Shown in pieces: positions 25,701-37,200 of a DNA stretch of 64,000 nt (positions within the stretch are counted from its first letter, which is position 1; every line of letters starts with the position of its first letter). The stretch is from Anseranas semipalmata (lineage: Eukaryota > Chordata > Aves > Anseriformes > Anseranatidae): assembly GCA_013399115.1 (NCBI GenBank), contig VXAA01003310.1, positions 175,160-239,159 of the forward strand, given 5' to 3'. Made by a program: the position numbers and the translations under genes. The notes under the pieces were generated by a model. That model saw nothing but the letters and a program-made list of their open reading frames with translations. It had not been told where the DNA came from and did no database searches.

Positions 25701-28700
25701 TAGATGAGCTCAATCCAGCAGGGAATGACCATCCTGGAGTTCCCATGCTCTTTTTGGACATAGCGATAATGTTCTTCCTGGACAGCCTTTAAGGGTCTAC
25801 AGGGGGCAAATGTGTCCGTGGAAAGGTGCACAGGGTGAGAGACGCTGGTCTGTGCTGCAGCTCTCCCATAGCCAGCACGGAGGGGAAACCAGTGAACAAC
25901 CACCACAGTGCTGATGTTCTGCACTTCAATGGGTTTTTTGGTTCTTTTTGACTGGGGTGTCAGCTGTGAAAAATGGTTTCTGAAAGCTTTACAAGTGTCG
26001 GGCTTGTTCTCTTCAGCCTGCATCTAAAGCATGCTCACTTCTTTGCAGCAGATACTAGAAATGGGTGATGCCTCTTAGAAGAAGAAGAAAAAGGTTTTGA
26101 TCAGGATTTTTCTTTAATCTGAAATTAATTGGCAATCTATGCCTGCCTCTTTCCTATTGCTTTTCAGTATTCTCCACCTCCCCCCGTCCCCTTTTTTTGC
26201 CCAAGCAGTACTCTCATTTCATTTTCTTTCTTTTTTTTGTCTGACTTACTCTGTCCTTCACAACATTTTTTTCTCAGAGGGAAGATAAAGAGCTGATTCC
26301 TTTAAAAAATCCTATTTCAAAGCATGTTCCTGTATTTCTCCGACTTTTCTACCAAAGCAAGCTTATATGCAGCAGAACAAAAGCTGACAGAGCGTCTCTG
26401 ATTCTTCCCATTTTCCATTCAAAGCTACAGGGCATATCTGTACATGCTGGCCTTTCACTGGCTGGCAGCAGGGTGGCAATGGTCTGTGCTGTTAGGGGAT
26501 GGAGACAGACTTGCAGAAGTGCAAGCAACTCCAAAGTATTTGGTAGTCATGCAATGGGGAGAAAAGGTTGCAAGCGGAGGTTTCCTTGCATTCAGCAAGC
26601 TATTTTATACTCATTTCTTGGGTTAGAGGAGGAGAAGTGAGCTAAGTACAACAGATCTTCTAAATTTCCATTGCATAACTGGCTTCTCTGCAGTAGATGC
26701 CAAAGATAATGGATCAGGGACTGATAACAGGGGCACATGTTGTGTAATTGTATCCAAGAAATAAACACCAGTCTCTTGCCAGTACTGTGTATGTCAAGTG
26801 CATTACCTGGAACTGGAAACAGACTTAATTCGTGTCAAAAGATTGAGCAAACAAAAGTTCTCTGAATGCTTTGAAGAGAACCTGGCATGAACCTGAAGGA
26901 AGTAATTTCAGTTCTTTCAGTATTTTTTTTTAACAGTGCAGTTATGAAGCAAAAGCAATAGGAGAGTACAGAGTTTTACCACAAGGCACTATGGGGTCGG
27001 CCAACCACCTCTAGAAATGGACGACGTTGTCAACCAGAGGCAAAAAGAAAATCTCCAGAGCAATGCAGTAGCTCTACAAGCACTAAAACTACCTGAGAAC
27101 ATCACTTGCAAAAACGTATGTTTAAAACAAACCAGAGGCTTGCCAGGACTGCAAATCATTAACTCCATCTTTTGTGATAAGATTCAGCCATACGCTCATA
27201 ATAGAAATGGCTTGACTGAATGGCTTGGGGTAGCATAACTGGTAGCTTAATCCTGAAGCAGATCACTCTCCCAAGGTTTAGGACCTGTCAATCTTTAAAT
27301 TTAACTTTGAGGTACGTGTTTCTAAAGGCACAACATAAAGCACAAAATTCTGCCTACTTTGGAAAAACAATAGCAGCAGTTTGGGTTGGAGCAACTTCAC
27401 AACCAAATTGCTGGGCAGGAATCAGGTAGGGAGAAAGTAACTGGTCATACATTGCTAAAAGTAGAATTACAAAAATGCTCAGTCTGGCTAAAAAGTGAAA
27501 GTATTCATGAAAACATATATCCAGTAAGGTAATAGTGATACTAATAGGTGAAAGGCTGTCTCTGAAGAAAGGCAAAATATGATACAGATATTGCTGAAGC
27601 AATGTGATTAGCGTCAAGTGGTAATTCCTGAATGACTTAACTGAAAACCGACAGGAAAGGCTTTCTCCCTCGGCTATGTACCTAGGATTAACTATCTGAA
27701 AACCTAAAAACCTAGCAACCAGGGATGTAATTTGTCCACAGATGAAATTCTGTATTAAAGCTCTGTCACAGTATTGCAACAAGAGCTTAGAGCTGGTAAC
27801 TGCTTGCCACAGCAGCAGTGGATTTCCTAGAGAGGTAGGGAGCAAGGAGAGGAAACCCTGGTAATCTTCACATTGCTGTTCTCAGGGGGGAAAAAAGTAT
27901 TACCAACAGACACTACAGTATTATAAAACAGGGGTGGCATCTCCTCCTCCACGCCCCTGAAGCACAGGGCTCCCTGTTGAAGCACAACTTCTCTACCCCC
28001 TCAGGACAGCAGATCCTGGCCTTGTGCGTTCAGCAGTTCTGCTCTTCCCTGGCGCAGCTGGGAAAGGGGGCAGCCCCCACCAGGGTGGGGAACTGCGAGG
28101 TGGGACTGGAGCTGTGGCATCTGGTCTTACTGGCAAAGGAGGAAAAGCTCTGCTGCAGTGCTGAGAAGGGGAAGGTTGCAGGGGGAAGGCATGGAAAGCC
28201 AGAGCAACTCCAGAAAAGACTGGCATGTGTCACATCTTAAAATATTGTTGTTGTAAGAATGGCTCTACATGCCAATTTTAGGATGAAGACCATAAAAATT
28301 TAAGGAGTAAGCTTTCTGGAATGAAGACTGGAGCATGTCTGCTATTAGAAGAAAATCACTTTTTATTAGGAATCAAAACATACTCCTAACCAGCATTCAA
28401 TATATAGTAGGTAGTGGAGAAAATCATACTTGCTACACCTGAGGAGGAGGAGATTTTGGTGGAACTAGTTTTCAAACTCACAAGTGTGGTGCTTCTGTTT
28501 GTAAAATGCATTTTCCTGTGAAAGTTCAATTACTGTGGCCCTGCAGTAGGTCCCCACGGCCTGGGTGCAGTGTGGTTGGACAGGCAGCAAGGCGATGGGT
28601 GTATTGTACAGTGTGTCATGGCTTCTGGGTCAGACCAATGCACGCTGCATGTCTCTGTAGCTTCATCTAGCCAGGGGAGAACTGTTGTTATCAGTAATGT

Positions 28701-28980
28701 CATCTGGGTTATCTTGTGACATGGACTTTCATTGTAATCATCTGCTCAAACATAACTTTTCAGGGGATAAGAAAAACTTGGAATGGGTGCTCTTGCATCA
28801 AGAGACAAAGTGGGTGTCCCTGTGCTAAAAGCCTGCGTTCATTTCTAACAGAAACCTGCAAGTTTTAACGCCGATGCTTCCAGTGCAAAGGAAATCCACA
28901 GCCTGTTCCCTCGTCCCTGTTTCTGCCTACTTCAGCAGCACTCACCTGAGCGTGTTTTCCACGCCACCTGATGACAGGCA
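22751..28980. other. VPS4B-KDSR intergenic region, first part
   Basis: About 6.2 kb without a recognised gene. Minus-strand open frames at 25435-25761, 25700-26023 and 27354-27845 (163 codons) are longer than expected for such AT-rich DNA but show no motif I can name. There is a single N at 25208. No RNA gene or well-defined repeat is recognised. Confidence 0.6.
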
Positions 28981-29355
28981 GGCCGCTCAGCCTCTCCTCC
29001 AACCCACAATCCAGAGCATGCCTGGGACCATTTGGAAATCCACAGCAGTGTTTTTCATCCAAGTGTGGACAGCAAATTGTTCCAGTGTGAGCTCTGCTGT
29101 AAGCAGGTGTACCAAATGAAAAGAAACACGGATACTGAATGAAGTTCAGGATCATCTGGGTCCAAAGTTTAATTTATGCCTATTTAAATTAGACAGTAAA
29201 GATTTCCTTTTACTACTGGGTCACAAGTATTTCAACAGATATGTTGCTCAATATGTGAAATACCAGTACAGCTACCTCTTCAGCACAAAATCAGTTATAA
29301 CGGATAATGGCCCACCATTTACAAATGGTTCATTTCGGACAGTTACTTTTTTCTG
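28981..29355 (+). mobile_element. Decayed Ty3/gypsy-type integrase relic
   Basis: Two adjoining plus-strand frames read as a chordate gypsy integrase core. The first frame (about 29041-29118) holds SVFHP...SK, then CxxC at 29086-29097, the end of the HHCC zinc finger. After a +1 shift near 29119 the second frame gives KET..., then LCLFKLDSKDFLLLL, YFNRY and, at 29300-29320, TDNGPPF, the second catalytic Asp block of the DDE core, and stops after FF. These line up in order with the gypsy pattern CxxC...KET...W..v.vDLF.l.gkdyLl.vDyfSRY...TDNGPPF. The first catalytic Asp of DLF is replaced by Cys. Two stops near 28971 and the frameshift show it is dead. No reverse transcriptase, gag or LTR was found nearby. 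Confidence 0.75.
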
Positions 29356-32300
29356 AACTACAACAAACACATTAAACAGTTAAATAAGCTCGAACTGTTT
29401 GAAGATGAAAATCCAATTTAAATGGCGTTTCCAGCAATCTCCTTGTTTTCCTGTGTGTTCATCCCGCAGCTATTGCAGAAGCCCTGGGAATCTCGCCTGG
29501 TAGCTGGGCTGTGTACGCGCACACCGCCTGCTTTTGCACCACAGTCAGCCGCCGACGCCTCGTTTGCTCCAGCCAGCAGCCTCGGCTCGACCTGAGCCCG
29601 GGCTGCAACAAACACCACCTGCCTGTGCGCTGGCAACCTCAAGCCCCTGGGCCATCAGCCCTGCCCGAGTTCATCACGATAAGGGCGCACGGGATAGCTG
29701 GAGGCTGTGGAGAGCACTGGAACCTGTCCCTCCTGCAAGCAAGCACTTCCTGGATGATAGGCTGAGCATGGGAGCACAGGGCATCTCCTTCTAGGAATGC
29801 CAACACGATCACCCCGGTGGCTCTCCAGCAGAAGGGGCACATGCGGTATTTTGGCCTGGGTGGTGCTCTGGGAGCTGTTTTACCCTGCAATACACGGCCA
29901 GCTCCAGTAGCTTATGACCTCTGCCCAGCATGGTGACTGGTACAGAAGCTATTGTCCAGCTACAGGGGGCTTGGTTGTTTATTTGGGGAGGCACAGCAAG
30001 GCAGGCAACTGGGTGTGATGCATGTTTCAGTCAGGCTGCTTTAGTCACCACCGCATGAGGGTCATTATCTCTTTCCTAAGTCTTCTCTACTGACAATGTA
30101 TGTTATATAGATCCTTTTCTGATCAGGTGCAGCAGTTCCTATGTTCCTGTTAGCTCTTCTTCCCCAGGACACAAGGGATCAAGAAAGTTTGTTGACCAGG
30201 AACCTCTCACCTAGGCTGCCATTATTCTAAAACCTGAAGCTTTGCAGGAATCCCAGAATTACCAACATGGCTCTAACCTCTTGTAGCCATTAATGCAACA
30301 GACCTCTTAAGAAATGAGCCTATGCACATTAAAAAAACAGAGAAGGCTGGAGAAGAAAGTTAATTTGGAAAGACAGAAGGAAAGAAGTTGTTTTCCTTGG
30401 CCATGGAAGTTTTTCTTTCACCACTACCTTTTCTGAATGCAGGAGAATTGGCTGGATGGAAGTCACATCGAGAAGACTCCTGCTATACCACGGTGTAGCC
30501 TACACATCCTGGTTCCCTCCCCCCAACCCCCTTTTCCTAATCTGAAGAAGACACAACCAGAAAATCCAGCAGATGAGTAGTTGGGCACAATACAAGCAAC
30601 TCTGCGGCCTGCAGCCTTACTACCTGATCTTCTAAAGCTTTATGTCTTCTCTTAAAGGTATCTTAAAACAGGCTCTATTTCTTCTACATGTACCTTGTAT
30701 GTTTTGGGAGCGTTTTTCTTTTGAGAAGATCAAAAGAACGCTTCTAGTATCAGCCATTTGTGTTGTATTATTACCAATTCACAAATTTGTTTCCATGTTT
30801 AAATGACTGTTTTGGTTCTTTAGTTGCCATACTTGTGTTCAGGCTGAATTACCCCAACCCACAATATTGTTACTGCAAAGGTCTGTTGAAAGATTTAAAT
30901 GAACAAAACTGAGGAAGCAGAAAACCACAGCTGCATCAGCTCCTATAGTTTGGGTGCTTTCATCTACTTGTATTTGCTTTCCTTCTCTAAATACACCACT
31001 GTTGAAATTTCTTCTAAAGATTAATTACCGAAGCAATTAGCATGTTTTATCCATTCTTTTTTCCTCCCCATCCCCAGGGCCCATACATACATTGGTCAGT
31101 TTGCACTTAAATGTATTGCATCAAAAAGTGTAATTTTAATGAAGGTCAGATTAATTAAATATTTCTTTCTGTGTAACCGAAGTTTGGACTGGAGAACATT
31201 GACGTTTATGTTAGTGTTCAATTTCCAGTTCTACAGTCATTGAGAAAACAGTTTTATAGTAAACAATTCCCTTGTGCCAGGAATGCATTTCCTTGGTGGA
31301 TGAGGTCATACGAGATGAACACAAACCAGACACCTTAGGGAGGGCAAGCTTCAGCATCTGGTGGCATACTTTAAAATCAAAAACCTACTGCTGCGGAGAT
31401 CCAGTGTTGGATTATATGTAGTTCATAAGGCCCTCACCTTTGAATATTTCTCAAATGTAAATTCACAACACTTTACCGTCCTGAGAACAAAATAAGAGCA
31501 GACACTACCTGGATTGTCAACCACAAGGTTGTAAAATGGCCTCTTGGCCGAAAGGAAAAACACAGGGCAGATTTCTCCATAAAATCTACTGAGCGAATGC
31601 CACGTTAATCTAGATGGGCTTTTCAGATGTGTTTAGTAATAATAGGTGACCATAACCATGACTGATCAGGACCATATCATGTGTTTAAGGCTTTTGAAGG
31701 CCTTGAACCAATATGTTTAACCTTCATTTTACTAGAAATTTACTGTAGATGATTATTTTCATCCATGCCCTCACCTCACATTGATGCTGAGAGTGATACC
31801 GTATTGTGAAAGATGGATTTATCTGCATCTGCTTTGCTTTATCTCCATACTGCTGACATTTGGGCTTTTAAAGTCTCACCGTGTTCTGTGGTGAATGTCT
31901 ATAAGTAGTCTCTAGTTATTACCTTATCAATCTCTTCTTTTGTGTTTAATTAATATTATACAGAAGGTAACACATACAGATATATACGTGTCCTATATGT
32001 AAAGAAGGAAATAAACGTATTTGCTGCATTTTCTATTCCACATCCTACTTTGACTTCTGCTACCACTGTAATTAATGTACTGTCTTTTTTTAGATGGATC
32101 GCTAATCAATTCTTTCCCTTCCGCTGTTGTCACTGTAGCAGCTATCATCTTATTAGGCATGATTTCTTCCTCTCATTTCCTCATGCCTCTGCAGCACTGC
32201 GCAGAAGACATATTCCAGATCAATCCCATTTCAGAACTAATTCTTGGTTTCTCATCCCTTTGCTGCATCAAATTCAGATTCTTTGTTCTCACCTTGAAAA

Positions 32301-32829
32301 CTGCTTAATCCCTGCCCACATCTCTGTTCCCATTTCCGCCTACTCGCTGCTTCTAATCTTGTCTCCAATATTACTTTCACACCCTTCTGCACACCCTCTT
32401 GCCTAATGTTTTCTTGTCTGATCATAATCTCTCTGGGGCTGCAACTTTACTCTGTGTACCCTGTAAACTATTTTGTACGAGTCAGAAACTGCATAGCATT
32501 TAGCAAGATAAAATAATTTGAGGGAGTTTCTTTTCAGTTACAAACAGTGAAAAAATATCAAATGCAGACAATTATACTAAATAAATATCCAAGTCAAATG
32601 TATGGAATTATTTTATTTCGACTGCCCTGGCAGGAATATTGTGCTTTAATTTCTGTTCTACTATTATGCCTTAAAGCGGGAAACCACGCTTTAACACTTC
32701 TTTTTTTTTTTTTCCTCGGAATAGCACGAAAAACCGGCTTCAGGTTTTAGAACAACTCGGCAGCATTAGCTCCAACTGCAGCCAGCAGCTATCAGCCGAG
32801 CTAAACTGCGCTGAAAGCCGAGTCTCCCG
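29356..32829. other. VPS4B-KDSR intergenic region, second part
   Basis: No gene is recognised. 29480-29900 is moderately GC-rich with overlapping short frames on both strands, but it lacks splice signals or domains. 30000-32700 is AT-rich. A T-run at 32700-32713 precedes the rise into the KDSR CpG island. Confidence 0.6.
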
Positions 32830-32970
32830 GAGCCCACATCTGCTTTTCCTGGAGGCGAAGACGTAGGACAGGCTGGTAACGAAGGCTCCGCGCCCTGTGC
32901 CCGGCTGGCACGGCGGCTGCCGGTCCCCGTCCCTTCCCCAGAGCGTGCGGCAGGGCGGCCTGACGCGTCT

Positions 32971-32995
32971 CCGCCATTTCCAGCGCGCCAATTGG
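32971..32995. promoter_or_regulatory. KDSR: YY1-like site and CCAAT box of KDSR promoter
   Basis: CCGCCATTT at 32971-32979 reads AAATGGCGG on minus, a YY1 core and TISU-like start context. CCAATTGG at 32988-32995 is an NF-Y box on both strands. Confidence 0.5.
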
Positions 32996-33128
32996 TGACC
33001 TCGGGCAACGTATTGCGGAGCTTGTGCGCGAGCAGCGCCTGATGCTCCAGACGTTTTCGCAGCCGCGCGAGGAAGGCAGGATTTAAGCGCCTCGTACCGC
33101 CACGCTTAACCAGCCCCGCTCAGTTCCC

Positions 33129-33891
33129 NNNNNNNNNNNNNNNNNNNNNNNNNNNNNNNNNNNNNNNNNNNNNNNNNNNNNNNNNNNNNNNNNNNNNNNN
33201 NNNNNNNNNNNNNNNNNNNNNNNNNNNNNNNNNNNNNNNNNNNNNNNNNNNNNNNNNNNNNNNNNNNNNNNNNNNNNNNNNNNNNNNNNNNNNNNNNNNN
33301 NNNNNNNNNNNNNNNNNNNNNNNNNNNNNNNNNNNNNNNNNNNNNNNNNNNNNNNNNNNNNNNNNNNNNNNNNNNNNNNNNNNNNNNNNNNNNNNNNNNN
33401 NNNNNNNNNNNNNNNNNNNNNNNNNNNNNNNNNNNNNNNNNNNNNNNNNNNNNNNNNNNNNNNNNNNNNNNNNNNNNNNNNNNNNNNNNNNNNNNNNNNN
33501 NNNNNNNNNNNNNNNNNNNNNNNNNNNNNNNNNNNNNNNNNNNNNNNNNNNNNNNNNNNNNNNNNNNNNNNNNNNNNNNNNNNNNNNNNNNNNNNNNNNN
33601 NNNNNNNNNNNNNNNNNNNNNNNNNNNNNNNNNNNNNNNNNNNNNNNNNNNNNNNNNNNNNNNNNNNNNNNNNNNNNNNNNNNNNNNNNNNNNNNNNNNN
33701 NNNNNNNNNNNNNNNNNNNNNNNNNNNNNNNNNNNNNNNNNNNNNNNNNNNNNNNNNNNNNNNNNNNNNNNNNNNNNNNNNNNNNNNNNNNNNNNNNNNN
33801 NNNNNNNNNNNNNNNNNNNNNNNNNNNNNNNNNNNNNNNNNNNNNNNNNNNNNNNNNNNNNNNNNNNNNNNNNNNNNNNNNNNNNNNNNNN
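33129..33891. other. Assembly gap (763 N)
   Basis: Unresolved bases inside the KDSR CpG island. The missing sequence very probably includes KDSR exon 1 (36 codons in human) and the transcription start. Any ORF called across the Ns is an artefact. Confidence 0.95.
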
Positions 33892-33923
33892 CCCGCGAGC
33901 CGCCGTTGGCCGTTTCGACCGTT

Positions 33924-33947
33924 GGGCCGGGGTGGGGGGCGGGGGGG
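33924..33947 (+). other. G-quadruplex-forming run
   Basis: Four G-tracts (GGG CC GGGG T GGGGGG C GGGGGGG) fit the G3+N1-7 rule, directly downstream of the gap. Such a structure often blocks sequencing polymerases and may explain the gap. Confidence 0.7.
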
Positions 33948-34260
33948 AGGCGGCGGTCGCCGCCTCAGGGGCCCCGCCGCGAGCGGAGGGGAGCGGAGGG
34001 CGTCTGCCAGGCGGGCGGGGGCAGGCGGCCGCTGGGCGTCTGCTCCGGCTTGAGGCGGTCTGCCGAGTCGCCGGCGACGGCAGCCCCCTTCAGGGCTTCG
34101 CGTCGTCTTCTCGGCGCCTTCGCTTCGTGCTCTCGAGGTTGCCGGTTGCCCCGGGTTTCGCTCGCTTTTGGCATCGCCGGGGGTGTTCCAGCGAGGGTAC
34201 GCGCGTATGAACAAAAGGCGAACTCGGTGGTCCGAAAGGCGAGCCGGAGGTGAGGAAATG

Positions 34261-37200
34261 GGAAGACTAACGCGAAGGAAGTGGTCAGATGCCACTCGTG
34301 CGCCTCTTCGTCTCTAAGTACAGATATCCGTGTCCACGAGCGATATTTTATTGTATTTAATCGAGATGGTAGAAGGAAGTCTTTGGAAGGAATTCGTGGG
34401 AAGAATATAGCGTTTAAGCAGTTGACACCACTAAAAGCTGTATGGGTATGTGGCTTGGGGGAGGGGAGGAAGGGGAACAAGACCCAGGTGTTTTCAGGTG
34501 CATGCAGCAGTGGTGAATTTGGACACACGAGAGCGAATGTTAACTGCAAAAGTCGTTAAAGGAACTGTGGTCCCAGAATCGGCTCTTTTATGTAGCTTCA
34601 GGTTTCCTAAGGTATGCTCTCTGTGGAGGAGCTGTAGTTTACTGTTTGGTTAAACTTGCTTTCAAGCTGAGTAGCACTTGCAGTTTCCCCTTATTACAGT
34701 GGGACTTTGGGATAATCCAGAAGTTAAACCTTTGAGGTGCAAGTGAATTTACAGCTCCTCTGTGTCAGGTTTTTTTTTTCGTGCTCTGTATGGTGCCTCT
34801 TTTGGTTTGCTTTCATTTTTATTTATTTTATTGTGCCTCTTTGGAGATGGAGCTGTCCCCATTAAGAGCTGTCCAAGTTGCAACAATATTCCCAAATTGT
34901 TTTATGCAATAGGTATTGTTTGGATAATGTAACTGGCTTTACAGCATCATATACTGCATAAGGTGTGTTAGAGCATGAATTAGGGTTCTCTGGTTATGGC
35001 TCTTCCAACAGCAGTAATGCTTGTTGAGCAGGAACCCTTCAGTACTGCATAAAAGCAAAGGTGAAGTGGATTAATGCTCTTCTGCGACTCAAAAGCTGAA
35101 TTTGACACAAGTGGAGGTCTCAAAAAGAGTGTTCTTGCAAGCCTTATTAAAATTAGGAGTTCAACTAGAGAAGTAATTGTATTAAAATACTCATGGAGGA
35201 AAAGGCTGTAGGTATATTTCAACCTGATGGGATGAATCTGCAGGTAATCTGCTTCATCGTCATTGCTGCTGGTAGAACTATTGTTTTATTTTGATTTCAG
35301 TTATGCTCTTAAAGTATTCGCTCAAAGTAGTGAAATATGGAGCAACTGTTTCAGAGTTCATTAGTTCCTAGATTTGTAGATGCTGTTAATAACCCTGGAA
35401 ACTTGCACATTTTGGATTTCAAGTTTTCTAGCTACTTGTGTAAAGGAAAATACTGGATGATGGTACTGTAAATCAGAAACTTTGTTCAGGGAGGCTTTCC
35501 ACATCGTGTGTGTGTAAAGTGAATTCCCACATCATATAATGGGAGTGAGTGTTCTCTACTACTGAAGTTGTTAAGAGACTTCATGAAAATATTTAGGACC
35601 ATAACACTATTTAAAAACTTCTTTGAAGTCTTTTGACAGAAAAATATCAAAATCTGTTTGTGATCTGCATATATAATTTCTTCTAAATACATGACTTGAT
35701 TCAGATAACACAGTATCTTAATGCCTGGTAATCTTTGTTAGGCCTCAGTTAAACCCAGTCTTCAAATTTACTACTTGGGAAAATACTGTAGTATTTCAAT
35801 ACATTTTTAGTATGAGTTGGGTAAGTAATGTAGCAAGATTCAGACAGGTTTCCTTTTTTCCATTTTTTTAATACAAAGAAGGAATAAAGACCTGTAGGTT
35901 GTTTATTTATCTGGATAAGCCCTTCTAAGGGGGCAAATGATTACCACTTCACAGTAAATACAGTTTTTCAAGACAGACTCCAATAAATTCTTTTTCTGAA
36001 GCACAAAAAGAAAGTCCTATCTAGAAACTCTTCTTCCTGGGAGCCTGTTGAAGGTGTTATGGAAATCTGTTGTATTTCTTAATGATAGTCATTGTACAAC
36101 TTCAGACACTATTCCAATATTATTTCATACCAGTTACTTGTTGAATATTCAATTTAAATCAGCATTTTTTCCCTCTCTACTTAATCGTTCATGAAAATTA
36201 TTTCTCTCCATTCCTAACAGTTATGGTTAATACAGTTAGATGTTTGAGTTATGGCTAAGTAACTAAGTGGGACAGAAATTTGAAGCAGAAACCTTATGGT
36301 TCTTTCTCTGTCCTCTCCCAGAGTCACTTGCATGATGGAAACGCTCACTGTGTCACACGAGGCATGCTTTCTGCAGGACTCGTGGTCATAGGAGTCTCTT
36401 TTACTTAGAGAAGAATAGGACTGCCATTTGCAGTGAAAGTCCCCACAACTCCAAATTACTGATCTTGTGGGGTGTTCTCTATCTGCTCTGTATTTTGGTG
36501 ACCCCAGTGAGCACCATTAAATAAAAAGGAATTCTCTGCTATCAAATTGCCTCAAGCATCCGGTGTAGCTTATTTAGTAAAAACAAAATGCTTTCTATGT
36601 GTATAATATTTGCTTTGTTTCCAGCATGACTAGGAAGGTGTTCTAGAATCAAGGGTATAAAACTTATTTTTATGCTGTGGTGCTGCTGCTTTTCATGCTG
36701 AACTTCTTCCTTCAGTGTCTGGAAGAATATTTTATACATTTTTTTTATTTTGCCTTCGGCTTCAACTTTCATCCTGGGTCTCAGGCTACATACTAGCAAA
36801 CATCACCTACTCTGTGAGAATAAGCTATTGTTTTGGTAGCTGGCTATAACAGTAGACAGGAAAATGAAGATGTGATGTGGCAGTCGTCACTGCTTTGTGT
36901 GCATCATGCTCATTTGCATCACATTTAACTGTCCTTTGTCAGGGATGTTATACCTGCCCTACACACCTTTTCTCTTCTTTCCTTCCATTTCTCTGTAGAG
37001 GTACTTTGCTCGATGGAGCAGAATACAACACAATCTTAAGGTGTTATGGCAAAGTCAGTTTTCTGTAAATTTCATAAGTAACATTTAGAAACTGTCCTTG
37101 CTGAAATTCCAATGCTAACCTTTCTTTTTGTTCGTTTGTTTCAGCCTTAACCTTTCTAAATTAAAGGTGAAATTTCTGCAAAATAGTGCTTGGTGATCTG

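Larger units (their letters stand above)
32830..34260. promoter_or_regulatory. KDSR: KDSR CpG island and promoter, interrupted by assembly gap
   Basis: GC- and CpG-rich flanks at 32830-33128 and 33892-34260 surround a run of Ns. The upstream flank carries a palindromic CCAATTGG and a CCGCCATTT YY1-like site. The downstream flank opens with a G-quadruplex-forming run. KDSR exon 2 lies 6.8 kb downstream on +, and human exon 1 encodes the N-terminal membrane segment, so the promoter and exon 1 belong here. Confidence 0.8.

Noticed and set aside
28600..28760. GGGTCAGACCAATG...CATCTAGCCAG as an old reptilian SINE/LINE end
   Set aside because: Only short scattered matches; a repeat library comparison would be needed.
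33120..34295. 391-codon minus-strand ORF
   Set aside because: It runs through the N gap; the open frame is produced by unknown bases.
37000..37050. Exon-like 40-bp stretch between CTGTAG and AAGGTGTTA in KDSR intron 1
   Set aside because: KDSR exons are already complete and in phase without it, and its short peptide has no match in the protein.
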